Below are positions 11,049 to 22,021 of a DNA stretch of 64,000 bases, piece by piece (within the stretch, counting starts at the first letter, position 1; every line of letters starts with the position of its first letter). The notes beneath the pieces are model-generated. The model worked only from the letters and a program-made list of their open reading frames with translations, was not told the origin of the DNA and searched no databases. The position numbers were made by a program, and so were the translations under genes. Location: assembly GCA_028023455.1 (NCBI GenBank), contig JAQFVV010000049.1, positions 6,228,855-6,292,854 on the forward strand, given 5' to 3'. The DNA is from Epiperipatus broadwayi (taxonomy: Eukaryota; Onychophora; Udeonychophora; Euonychophora; Peripatidae).

Positions 11049-13753
11049 AAAAACGGTTTTATACACAGATCAATAACATCTATTAGAAACACAATTAGAA
11101 TATTTCTCCCATGTCAAACCCCAAAATATTTATTCTCAGAAATATATCTCTCTCTTTTCAACCTCAAGATATAGAAATGGATCCAGTGCAAACATGGATT
11201 GCCTTTGTTAACATTATTTCATATACAATTGATGTCATAACAAAGGCCTCTCCAACCCCCTCAAGACTTCTAGCTCTTGTGGATGAAACACACAAGAGAA
11301 TTGCAAACAGTGCAACAAATAAACAAGACTGTTCAAATGTGATTGCCCCGAAGAAACTTACTTTATCAATCAATCTCTGAAGAACTTAGAGAATATCTGG
11401 TAATAAAAAAATCTTTTTGAGACAGATACACATATGATCCAAACACTATATTCACTGTGTACTGGGACAAAAACCATCAATTTGCATACCAACAGCAATT
11501 AAAATATAAGAAGAAATAATCTCTGGTTACAACATGTTACTACCTTTCTAGACACATTTTAAATCCAAACTTCAAGAGAGAAAAAAATTCAATCATGTGT
11601 CATTCTTTCTCAGAGACCCAGAAGAAGTAACAGTATTTACTCTCAAGAATTTTATTCAAAAATTAGCATCAACACCAAACTCCTGTTACCCAGGAAGGCA
11701 TGGAATATCTTTCTTTGTATTTAAGCATTTAGAAAAATTTGCTGCAAAGTACTTGTGTAAAAAAGGTAACTTTCTAACAAAAAAGTCTATTATATACATA
11801 AATTATATTCTATTTTACTAGTACCATTTACCAAAACACATGGAAAAATAAACACATAAAACAATATAAGGCCCATACACTGTGTATCAAACTATACTAT
11901 CTAAAATGCAGTTTGCTAAGAAAGGCTCATCTACAATGCAAGTGGCCTTTCTGTTCAAAAAAGTTATTGATTCTGTGAAAAATAATAAAAAAATATTGTC
12001 CAGTTGTAATCCAACTGGAATAAAATCAGCATTTGATATGATTCCAATTGAATTCCTTGTTGAAGTATTAGCAGACTTAGCAATATCAAGATCCTTAATT
12101 TAATTAATCACTAATCTTCTATTAAGTCAAGAAATACATATTACACTTAATGTGAAGAATTCATCCTCTTTTGTACCTTACTGTTCAATTTCACAAGGTT
12201 CTCCACTAAATGCTTTTTTTTTACTATCTATATCAATCCCCTACTGAATATGATAGAAAAAGAATTATTGGGCATATACATACCCAGTATGAAAGCAAAT
12301 ATCTTCTGTATTGTCTACACAGATGATGTCTCGATTTTTGTAACCTCTAAAAAACAGATCCCAACTCTATTAAAAATTCTTAATTCATACACTAACAAAA
12401 ACAAGTTGGAGTTTAACATGGATAAACCCTGTGCTTGGTCAATGTATACAGGACAATTTCACATATAACATTTTAAAGAAAACCTACTCTTTTGTGGGAT
12501 TCCCCTTCTATTTGAGCAACCTAGAAATGCATTGACAAATACAAGACAAAATTAAAAATAAAAATGAAAATATTGTTGATTCACTTTCAAAATTTTACCT
12601 ATTATTGTACTCAAAAGTATCCCTGTTTAACCTATCAATTATGATTCAAATCACATACTATTCTTCAATAATACTATACACTAAATTTTTTACTAGTAAA
12701 ATAAATTCACTATGTACAAAGTTGCTGAGGGGAGAAAATATTGTTTCAATTTTTCTAAAACATATTGAAGCTCCTCTATACAAAATGGTTTGGGACTACA
12801 TTCAATAAATATTTTTAACAATCAAAAGACTTAAATCCTATTTCTGCTTATGATCATTTATTTCCATATATAAAAGTGTTCTTCAAGGTTACCTCAACAG
12901 ATAAGCCACCATCAGTCAATGGATACTGGAAAATCTTGTTTACATTAATTCTCAACAGTCCAAACTTTTCTTATTCACCACCTCAAAATAAATGTAAATA
13001 TTGGAATATATACAAGATAATTTACTCTCCCTTTGTGTTAAATGATAAAAGACCAATTGTAAACATTAACAATAGACAACTAATCGGAAAATTCAAATTC
13101 TGGTCATTTGAACCCAAATATTATGATTTTTTGCTCAAATTAAATCTTGAATCACTACCAGCATTACATGATTATAGAAGACATATGTTGGTTATATCAT
13201 AGAAAGACAGAGACTCAAGGACATATACTTTTTATCTACCCTGCATTTGATAATATTCACACATCTATACCATCATTAAGCAAACAAAGATTGTGACATT
13301 CAAACTCTTTTACAATCATTTGTTAAAGGTAGCTACTCACATATTCGAGCAAGTACTTTTACATTATTATCACTATGATTTACAAGATGCTCCTTCATGT
13401 ATAACAATAATCCAAGAAGACATCCAAATACATTCTGAAACAAAATGGAACTAGTCCACTTAAGGTTTGAAAAAATTGTATCCCAAGAGATGTACACAGT
13501 CACTTGGTCCATATTGCAACAACACTCAATATTCTAGCATGAAAAGAGATTAATAAAAGTGAAATAAAAGTTATCGGATGTGTATGAAGAAAAATGTAAA
13601 CTCAAATTTGTGAACCATATGCATCTCCTTTGTATTTGTTGCCCCCCCCCCCAATTACAATTTTTATTTTGTTTATGGTAACTTCAATTTATCTGCATGT
13701 GATAAAATAGTTATTAATGTAACCTTTTTCTATTCACTAAAATCCTTTTGAAA
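11049..13753 (+). pseudogene. L1/Tx1-like LINE copy A, degraded ORF2
   Basis: A 5'-truncated ORF2 pseudogene. Recognisable parts in order are: a linker with TWIAFVNIISYTIDVITKAS, parallel to DWIAFINIISLIINFYTKK of copy D (26.6 kb); the pre-RT region with NSCYPGRHGISFFVFKHLEK (11.69 kb); an RT segment FAKKGSSTMQVAFLFKKVID (about 11.91 kb); motif A remnant IKSAFDMIPIEFLVEVLADL; motif C YTDDVSIFV (about 12.32 kb); and a C-terminal part with FWSFEPKYYDFLLKLNLESL (about 13.1 kb). The zinc-binding cysteines near 13.2 kb are mostly replaced by tyrosine. Many stops and shifts. It is flanked by trinucleotide repeats on both sides and no endonuclease is present. Confidence 0.85.
13642..13652. repeat. 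Poly-C run in LINE copy A tail
   Basis: A run of about 11 C residues, conspicuous in this AT-rich sequence, in the 3' untranslated part of LINE copy A. Confidence 0.8.
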
Positions 13754-13766
13754 GATGATGATGATG

Positions 13767-13821
<55 letters not shown>

Positions 13822-13852
13822 CAACAACAACAACAACAACAACAATAATAAA
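13754..13852. repeat. Microsatellite (GAT)n-(AAT)n-(AAC)n
   Basis: About 100 bp of trinucleotide repeats changing from GAT to AAT to AAC. It is the 3' boundary of LINE copy A and the 5' boundary of fragment B. Confidence 0.95.
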
Positions 13853-15373
13853 ACACCAGTTTATTTAAAAATGCTTTCTTCGGTTATAATATTCAGGATT
13901 TTAAAAAATTAATACAGCCATTCAGAGAACCAATATACATTAAGCTGATCCACTTAAATGGCACCCCTATACCAATAGCTAGTAACAGTTTCAATTTTAA
14001 AATAAAACTAAAAGAATCCACCAATCCTGAACACATTCCAATGCAGATTGTTGACCAGGATGTGAAATTAACCATCTATATTAGAGGGTTAAGACCAAAA
14101 TGCTTTGCACATAAAGAGCATGGACATCTGATGGATGACTGCAATTAAAAAAACAAAGAATAAGAAGGCAAACTATAAGATGATATGAACAAAGAAGAAG
14201 CATCAGTAGATAAACTTTTGCAATTAACAATCAGAAAGGCAAATAGCATTCAAATCAAAAATAGAAACACTGAGCCAGGTGGAGAAATATGGAAAAATAC
14301 TCTAGCACACAGAGGCTACAAAAATAATCAAAACCACTTAACCACAATCCAATGTCAACAAGGGAAGAATTCAACAAAATTGATAATAACAGAAGAAAAA
14401 GAAGAAAACTTAAGACAAAAGATTAAAAGACAGTATCAACATCAAAATGAAATAATCATGAAAAAAAACCCAACAAACAAGCTAAAAGAATCATCAGTTA
14501 AAAGAACAATTGGTGTTCAAACCACAAATAAGAATAAAAGAACAAATGGTGAACTACAACCAACCACACTATATTTGTCCAATCAAAAGATTAAACAAAA
14601 TAATAAAAACATGAATGAAATGGAACAACAGGAAAAACAATTAGGTCTTAGCTGATAAGAATGAACAGAGAAACAATTTTAAATTATTCCAAGCAAACAG
14701 AATAAGAAACAATACAATAGATGAAGTTATACAAATTTTCACTCCAAACATAACACCAATAAGAAAAACAAATGTTGGGCAAAGATGAAGACTGGGAGGC
14801 TGCCAAACAAAGCCAAAAAAATCAAGAAAGTCAAAACAGAAGAGTTGAACATTAAAGCCTCTGAACAAAACTGCAAAACCACCAAGACAACTGATGAAGA
14901 ATATGAAGCTCAATTTGAAGATGAACAAGAGTCATCACCAATAACAAATCAAGGCATAAATGCCAGCAAAAAATGTATAGTTCAAATGAAAATTAAAATT
15001 GCTCCAATCCATCGGCACTCATAAACAAATTAATGCAAATTAAAAACAGAACAGGCACATCACCAGATTTATATGCATTGATGGTCAATATTGTAGCCAA
15101 AAATCCAAAAGAAAAAGAAAAACTATTAGGAGTCAATAACTGAATTAAATTATGTTTGACATTATAATACACAAAATAATATGAAATTATGGTTATACAC
15201 ACAAAATTTTTGTACTCAAAAAATATCCAGTCTTGAGGAACTAACCTCACGACCTATGTAACATTATACATCAATGGACACAATTTAAGCAAACAATTAC
15301 AATGTAAAACTATATAAACAAGCATGATTTATATAAAACGTTTTGTTTGAATCAATAAAGTTCTTTTTGGAAC
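13853..15373 (+). pseudogene. L1/Tx1-like LINE fragment B, ORF1 with zinc knuckle
   Basis: A degraded ORF1, the nucleic-acid-binding protein of the LINE. An N-terminal stretch includes FREPIYIKLIHLNGTPIPIA and IVDQDVKLTIYIRGLRPK, followed by a knuckle, KCFAHKEHGHLMDDCN, at about 14,090-14,150. In CX2CX4HX4C terms the second cysteine is histidine. Downstream is a Lys/Asn/Gln-rich charged tail (open 14,185-14,655 and 14,785-15,024). The end, ATCAATAAAGTTCTTTTTGG, resembles the 3' end of LINE copy C and runs straight into a trinucleotide tract. ORF1 joined directly to a 3' end, with no ORF2, points to an internal deletion or template jump. Confidence 0.7.
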
Positions 15374-15453
15374 ACAATAATAATGATAATGATGATGGTG
15401 GTGATGATGATGGTAATGATGATGATGATAATAATAATATTAATAATAATAAT
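15374..15453. repeat. Microsatellite (AAT/GAT)n
   Basis: Imperfect AAT, GAT and GGT triplets directly after the ATAAAGTTC-type 3' end of LINE fragment B. It yields only spurious low-complexity frames. Confidence 0.9.
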
Positions 15454-16324
15454 AGACATCATAGTGCTTTGGGATACTGGTGATTTATTAGTACTATACC
15501 GTCTGATTTCCATTATACTTAAGCCTACGGTAGGATGAAGATAAGTGCTCTTGGAAGCATCTGTGATGTCATATGACATTATTGGTATTAGAAATTAGTG
15601 CTACACTAGTATTAATTAATTTTATATATATACTCATATATATATAATAAAATACTTTTAAAATCTTTGTTATTTTAATTCTAAATCACGTAAATTTGCA
15701 TCAAACAGTAATAAAAATGCTATTCATACTTTTATTTGTATTAAATAAAGCAAAAGAAAAAGAAAGTGATTTTAAATTTTAAGATAATATGCAGAGATTT
15801 TTGTTGTTGTAAAAAAAATTAATCCATTTCTTCGTAAAATGAATTCTGAGGTATTACATGACCTTTCATTTTATACAATCTTACTCTTCCTTTTCTTCAA
15901 ACAAATACTAGTATTGATTTTGTTAATATGACAATAGAAATAATTTTCTGAATATTTGTATAAAATTCAAATTGTGGTTTAATCGGAAAGTAAAAATTAT
16001 ATTTCATTATATAACAAAAATCTCTTGCAATTAAATATTTCAAAAATAATGACTTTGTGTATATATTATTTCAGATCTGTCATCTACTATAATCTTAAGT
16101 AATAACAGATGGTAATGCTTATTAAATTTCTACCACTTCTAACTCATTCATTTTCCAAGAATATTATTTATTGAATACTCAAGTTTTTTTTTTATAGATG
16201 ATAGAACTGGTGTATTATAAAGTATTTGCTTTTGAAAAGCAGTATAGTAAAGTGGAATAAGAGGGTAAGGTGGTATCCTTTAATATATATTTATATATAT
16301 GTAATATTGAAATACAACTATAAT
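15454..16324. other. AT-rich DNA without recognised feature
   Basis: No coding or repeat signal that I can support. There are TA-rich tracts near 15,625-15,650 and 16,280-16,300. Confidence 0.5.
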
Positions 16325-16960
16325 GTAGTCAAGCGTTGATGGCCTAGCAGTTAGCATAGCTGCCTTCCAAGCAGCTGGCCCGGGTACGCTTCCCTGTCAA
16401 CTCATTTGACATATGATATATATATATATATATAATGTGTATACATAACCTAGATGTAATTAAAAAAGATTTAAAACCATACATTCAAGCTACCTACAGT
16501 CATCCACTCTATCCAATATAATGGATACACATAACCACATACATGTAAAAAAGATAAAATGATCTCCAATATACATTAGATTGGTTCCAGATCATCATTA
16601 CCACACATATATAATCAGTGCTTGGTTTATATTAAGAAACAAATCTATATACTTTAATGAATAGGCTTCAATCCTTACCACTCTCCTATTTTTAAACCAC
16701 TCATATCACTGAAACTCTGATAATGAAATGCTCAATATCTTTGATGATGCCAATATTTTAGCTATACCCATCTTGACCTTAAGTCAATTTGACCCCTCAT
16801 ATGTAGGACCCTAATATGTCCATTTAAATATATTATATATGATACTTAAAAAATAATGTCACCTATCACTATACTAATAATTATAAATAAATTAGAAATT
16901 CATATAAGAGTACTAGCCAAAAAAAAAATTCAATAAAATTCTTCCATATGCATTGTTTCA
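16325..16960 (+). mobile_element. SINE with tRNA-Gly-like head
   Basis: The head at 16,333-16,402 resembles tRNA-Gly (anticodon loop CTTCCAA, anticodon TCC). GTTGA at the 5' side can pair with TCAAC at the 3' side, the A-box-like part is TAGCAGTTAGC, and the T arm CGGGTACGCTTCCC is degraded. After a TA tract comes a body found again at about 20.31, 43.40 and, inverted, 57.1-57.35 kb, with blocks such as CCACATACATG...AAAAAGATAAA and CAGATCATCA...ATATTAAG. The 3' limit is uncertain; ATTCAATAAAATTCTTCCAT near 16,930 may be its tail. Derived from tRNA, transcribed by RNA polymerase III when active. Confidence 0.7.
16333..16402 (+). pseudogene. tRNA-Gly(TCC)-like SINE head
   Basis: Cloverleaf-like order with anticodon TCC and an intact anticodon stem (GCTGCCTTCCAAGCAGC). 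The first acceptor pairs and the T loop are degraded: GGTACGCTT replaces the usual GGTTCGATT. It is fused to a SINE body, so it is not read as a working tRNA gene. Confidence 0.7.
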
Positions 16961-17027
16961 TCTAGAACAAATAAACCTTATCAAATGAAATTCAACAAAA
17001 TACATACTTCATATACATATAAAATAA

Positions 17028-18062
17028 AAAATAAATCCTAGATATAATATAGAATAAAATATTCTTATATAACCACAAAATAATATATGACAATAGTTGT
17101 ATTATAATCATATAATCATAACATAAAAAAGCTCTTTTTGGCAATTTTTAAAATTTTTGCCCTTTTCAATATGTCTTGGTTAACTACAAAAAAAAAAAAA
17201 CAATCTATTGTATACGTAGTGACAGCTACTGGTCTATATAAAATTAACATAAGCCTATAATTATGCTTTAGTATCTTTATAATAACACACATTATATAAC
17301 CCTACATTTGTTTTTCATTATCCAATTATTAGTTTAATTAATTGACATTTTATACATACATTTAAAAAAAATAAAAATTATATAGATAAAAAAATTAAAA
17401 TAGATGGTCAAATAATAAAAATCTTGGTATATTAGTAAGGAATTATAAAATAAAAGATTATGTAAAATATAAAAAGGGCATAGTATATAAAATTACTTGT
17501 GGGTTTTGCAGTATGGTTTATTATGGACATGCAGTGAAGCAATTGGGAGAAAGGGCTAAGGAACATAATAATGGTATTAGTAGGAGAGATGACAGATCTG
17601 CATTATATGTTCACTTCTTAAAATATGGACATAGAATAGAATGTGTTAATAATATAAGCCCATTAAATTAAGTAAAAGAAATTAATAGAAGGAAGATATA
17701 TGAAATTAATTACATTAATTATAACAGAAATAATTGTATGAACATTTATAAAACATCAATTAATTTAACTAATAATTGGATAATGAAAAACAAATGGAGG
17801 GTTATGTAATGTATGTTATTATAAAGATACTAAAGCATACTTTGTGTTAATTTTATATAGAGCCAGTAGATGTGCTATGTATGTAATATAGGTTGTTTTT
17901 TTTGCAGTTAACCAAGACATATTGAAAAGGCAAAAATTAACAATTGCCAAAAAGAGCTTTTATATGTTATGATTATATGATTATATTAAAGCTATTGTCA
18001 TATATTATTTTGTTGTTATATAAAGATATTTTATTCTATATTATATCTAGGATTTATTTTTA
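17028..18062 (+). mobile_element. Penelope-like element A with inverted ends
   Basis: A PLE reduced to its C-terminal part, bounded by inverted repeats. The plus-strand frame from about 17,404 contains ILVRNYKIKDYVKYKKG, then VYKITCGFCSMVYYGHAVKQ, then ERAKEH and RSALYVHFLKYGHRI, and stops at about 17,668. This is the PLE GIY-YIG endonuclease pattern (VYK-I-C..C...YYG...L..R..EH...SAL..H....H.I). The left arm (about 17,028-17,370) is the reverse complement of about 17,735-18,062, including the end of the coding region (ATTGGATAATGAAAAACAAA). Inverted or tandem partial copies at PLE ends are known. The reverse transcriptase is missing. Confidence 0.8.
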
Positions 18063-18426
18063 ATTTGCAAAAGCAACATAAAGGATTTAGTTCCTTGTAT
18101 TTTAGGTACAAAATAAAACAGCCTTTCCATCACTCACTTCAAAAACCAATTTCTTTTAACATCAACTGATATCTTTATAAGATTGATGGTCTCAGATTCA
18201 AAAAATTATCATCAGGGTTTCTTTTTTATATTATTTGACTTATTTTATAAAAGATAACCTCTGCATTGTCAAATAATATATTATGACTTGTATTTAGTTC
18301 ATGAATTTACAAAGCTAAGTTATGAAATGTGTTTTTAACTCTATTCTTATGAAATTTAACTTTTTCATTAAAATTTAATTTACTTTGATGTATATAAATT
18401 TTACAACAACTGTAAAGATATAAACT

Positions 18427-18557
18427 ACACCAGGAATTGATTTTTTCCCCCATGTGTCACAGCATCAGCTGGGAAGTGAACCCACTAACCCAGGACAACT
18501 GCTTGTAAGGCAGCTATGCTGACCTCTTAACCACCAATGCTTGACACACCAGGAATT
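18427..18557 (-). mobile_element. Short tRNA-derived retroposon with target duplication
   Basis: The 12-bp direct repeat ACACCAGGAATT occurs at 18,427-18,438 and 18,546-18,557. Between them, on the minus strand, is a tRNA-like unit (18,540 to 18,462) starting GCATTGGTGG, with anticodon loop CTTACAA (anticodon TAC, Val), a GGGTTCACTTCCC T arm and a small insertion before it. It ends in a GGGGGAAAAAATC tail. Tail plus target duplication indicates LINE-mediated retroposition. It has no SINE body, unlike the tRNA-Gly-headed element. Confidence 0.75.
18462..18540 (-). pseudogene. tRNA-Val(TAC)-like sequence
   Basis: Anticodon stem-loop CTGCCTTACAAGCAG and T arm are preserved. The acceptor ends GCATTGG and a CTGATGC-type 3' side pair only partly. 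About 8 extra bases lie before the T arm. Its position inside a retroposon shows it is a copy, not a gene. Confidence 0.6.
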
Positions 18558-18565
18558 AGATTTGC

Positions 18566-19277
18566 AATCAATTTGTAAATAAGCATTTATTTTATAGTGC
18601 TCTGTTTTTATAAATTGTAATACATTAAAGTTCAGCCTTTTCAAGCTATTGTGCTTGCGCTTTTTACGAGTGTTAATAATAATGAATACTTTCATTCCCA
18701 ACACAAGATATAGTATTTATGAAAGAATAAAATGAATCCACTTATTCTTTTCAACCTAAATGCTTATATATGGGCAAATCTTAAGTACAGAAAATGAAAG
18801 TGTGAGGATAGACCACTCACTTTAAATTACTGTTTACGATGTCTGAATGAATGACATCGACGAAATTATCTAGAATTTACTAAACGTCATTCTCAAATGA
18901 AACTTAAACATATGTAAATAAGCATTTATTTTAAAGCGCTATGCACAATAACTTGAAAGGCTGATCTTTAACATATTACAATTTATAAAAACATAGCGCT
19001 ATAAAATAAATACTTATTTACATATGTTTAGGTTTCATTTGATAGTGACATTTAGTAAATTCTAGATAATTTCATCAATGTCATTCATTCAGACATTGTA
19101 AACAGTAATTTAAAGTGAGTGGTCTATCCTCATGCTTTCATTTACAGTACTTAAGATTTGCCCATATATAAGCATTTGGTTGGAAAGAATAAGTGGATTC
19201 ATTTTATTCTTTCATAAATACTATATCTTGTGTTGGGAATGAAAGTATTCATTTATTATTAACATTCGTAAAAATCA
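18566..19277. repeat. Foldback repeat, palindrome of about 0.62 kb plus extension
   Basis: Arms at about 18,661-18,943 and 18,993-19,277 are reverse complements (shared blocks: TGAATACTTTCATTCCCAAC, ACACAAGATATAGTATTTAT, AGACCACTCACTTTAAATTA). The loop, about 18,944-18,992, also occurs in opposite orientation at 18,590-18,660, just outside the left arm. The 60-codon frame at 19,193-19,375 lies in the right arm and is not a gene. Non-coding; probably a foldback or MITE-like element. Confidence 0.8.
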
Positions 19278-19606
19278 ATTTGTTTGAACTATGTAATGAA
19301 TTTAAATTAATGACTTTTTTCCAGGCCAAATTTCATACTTTAAAAATGTCTATTTGTCGACAGATGAAACTGTAGTTGTGAAAAAATTTTAATATTTTTT
19401 GTCTAGTATTATAATGTTATATGATTTTCTATTTTATATATCATATTTATATTGCTACAGGTTTTTGCAGTGAAAAGATAGCATTAAAACTGTTTAATTG
19501 GGAAATGTCAAGCATCAATTCTTCACCTTAAAACATTCATGTGATCAGAAGTAAAAGAATCCTTTTTAAAATCTTAAAAAGAATCCTGTTACATAAACTT
19601 TTTAAT
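19278..19606. other. AT-rich DNA between foldback copies
   Basis: No feature recognised. It separates two copies of the same foldback family. Confidence 0.5.
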
Positions 19607-20096
19607 AAACTAAAGATCAGCTTTTCAAGCTAATTCACATGCACTTTATGAATCATAATCATAAATGAATACTTTCACTTCCAACACAAGATAAAGTCTT
19701 TCTGAAAGAATAGAATGAATCCACCTATTCTTTCAATCCAAATGCTTAAATATGGGCAAATCTTAAGCACTGGAAATGAAAGCATGAAGATAAACCAATC
19801 ACTTTAAATTACTTTTTACTATGTCTGAATGAATGATGCCAGCAAAATTTTCTAGAATTTACAATACGTCATTCTTAAATGAAACTAAACATATGTAAAT
19901 GAGACATTTATTTTATATAGCGCAATGTTTATGAAATGTAATGGAAAGACTTTATCTTGTGTTGGAAGTGAAAGTATTCATTTATGATTAAGATTCATAA
20001 AGCACATGTGAATTAGCTTGAAAAGCTGATCTTTAGTTTATTACAATTCATAAACATCACGCTATATAAAATAAATGTCTCATTTACATAAACTTT
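19607..20096. repeat. Second copy of the 18.6-kb foldback family
   Basis: It shares the same blocks (AATACTTTCACTTCCAACAC, CTTTAAATTACTTTTTACTA) with the previous copy. Here 19,607-19,708 is inverted at about 19,945-20,043, and 19,887-19,938 is inverted at 20,048-20,096. The nesting therefore differs from the first copy: an arm segment lies where the loop should be. Confidence 0.75.
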
Positions 20097-20309
20097 TTAA
20101 ATATAATGGAAAAGTCAATTGCATCAGTTGTGCTTCTACATTTTGTTAGATGCTGGTAACACTCACAAATTTAGTAACATTAAAATATTAACTACATTAG
20201 AAAAATATTATTTGCAGACTGTGAGATGGTATTGAAATTTTGAAAAGACCAAACAGTAAAATGCATATGTTAAAACTAACACATTTTAAATAAAGAGAGG
20301 ATTTTCAAT

Positions 20310-20708
20310 CTATATACAATCTCTAAATAACAAATTCATATGACCACACATGTGAAAGAGATAAATTACCCCTGTTACACATATTTCATACAGATCCAGC
20401 ACTCATAAGTTGGGCCAGATCATCAACTTATATTAAGATAGCAATTCCTTAAACTTAAATGAACCAGCTTCAATCTTCTCACCCATTCAAAAAATCAACT
20501 ATCCATTTCAGTGAACAACCAATGATGAAATACTCAAAATCCTTGGTGTATTTAATATTGTAGTTATACATATACATCATTGGTTTCACAATGAAATGAC
20601 CAGTTGAATTATTGGAAAAATGAAAAAATTGAATACTATCATATGTGGGCAAAAGAAACCATGTAACATTTTATGTTTTGTTGAATAAAATTCTTTGAAA
20701 GCTAACAG
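20310..20708 (+). mobile_element. SINE body copy with LINE-like 3' tail
   Basis: Body blocks parallel the SINE at 16.5-16.8 kb (TATGACCACACATGTGAAAG, CCAGCACTCATAAGTTG, CAGATCATCAACTTATATTA). No clear tRNA head is retained. The 3' end, GTTGAATAAAATTCTTTGAA, resembles the 3' ends of the L1/Tx1-like LINE fragments and is followed at once by trinucleotide repeats. Confidence 0.65.
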
Positions 20709-20753
20709 CAATAAGAACAACAATAATAACAACAACAACAACAATAATAAAAT
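20709..20753. repeat. Microsatellite (AAC/AAT)n after SINE tail
   Basis: Short mixed AAC/AAT triplets directly following the SINE 3' end. Confidence 0.85.
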
Positions 20754-20806
20754 AAACCACTAAACATCACATGATAAACATTTTTTATGCTTACACAAGC
20801 TTTTTA

Positions 20807-21197
20807 CACAGAGGCAAAAGTCTCCATACAGTAGAATCACTCAGTGCAAGCCAGAGTAATCAATGGGTGTAGGAAGATTTGTGCATAAAATCCCTATCTA
20901 GTGTCTACTCATCTCATATTCCCAAACTAGTTTCTAGCTTGTGATTTTCATCAGTAAGGAATCTTGGATCTGAGAGTACTCCATCTTCTGGAAGGTGGCA
21001 TTAAATCTTAGGATCTAGGTGCAGTGCTCTCAGATTCAAGGCTTTTCACTAATGAAAACCACAAGCTATAAAGTAATCTGGGGATATTGAATGAGTAGGC
21101 ACTAAATAGGGTATTTATGCACAAATCTTTCTTCATTCATTGATTACTTTGGCTAGCACAGAGTGGTGCTACTCTACGGAGAGTTTTGCCTCTGTGC
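20807..21197. repeat. Family G palindromic element
   Basis: A 391-bp hairpin. The left end CACAGAGGCAAAAGTCTCC faces GGAGAGTTTTGCCTCTGTG at the right end, and the arms remain complementary to a centre near 20,995 (CAGTAAGGAATCTTGGATCT left; AGATTCAAGGCTTTTCACTA right). The arm sequence matches family G members at 44.8-47.4, 52.07-52.3 and 54.19-54.37 kb. No coding capacity; MITE or foldback type. Confidence 0.85.
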
Positions 21198-21218
21198 AAT
21201 AATAAGAAGAATAAAAAG

Positions 21219-21371
<153 letters not shown>

Positions 21372-21961
21372 ATTAACCACAATAATTGAATGACTTCATT
21401 GATTAAGAGTTCATAAAAAGTTCAGTCAACCAAAGTGTCAGAACTGGATCAATTAAAGAATCTTACACTTGAGTCATACTCACTTCTATTCTTTTAAATT
21501 ATGTAGGTCTATGTATTTTATTAAAGTATTATAGATTTTTTATCAAATAAATGTCTTCATTTTTTTCTACCTTTAAAAACAAACAATATTACATTTACAA
21601 TCAGACAATTTTTGCAGTTATAAATAACTAAAGTAAATATGATCACCCCCAAAAAATAGTTCAGTTTATATTTTTCAGAATCTTAGTGCCTTCTAATTTC
21701 ATCAACAATCACTGCTTTAATTAATGACTTTAACATCTTTATTTTCCAATGTGTAGTCAGTGGCAGTGAACATCATGGGTAAACATTCATTACCTGTGTC
21801 CATATTTATATAGAGTCCTCAAGGTTTTATTAAGTCATTAAAAATAATTTTAAAAATGTTCTATATATATATTATTTGAAACATTTAATTTACCAAAAGG
21901 TTTCAGTAAGGTATCAGTATTTATAAGATTTTATAAAAATAATATTATTAAAGTCCTTCTG
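21372..21961. other. AT-rich DNA without recognised feature
   Basis: No coding or repeat signal that I can support between the two microsatellites. Confidence 0.5.
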
Positions 21962-21985
21962 ATGGTTGCTGCTAATGTTGTTGTT

Positions 21986-22021
<36 letters not shown>
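21962..22021. repeat. Microsatellite (GTT/GAT)n
   Basis: GTT and GAT triplets forming the 3' boundary of the minus-strand LINE copy C (read as AAC/ATC triplets on its own strand). Confidence 0.95.
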
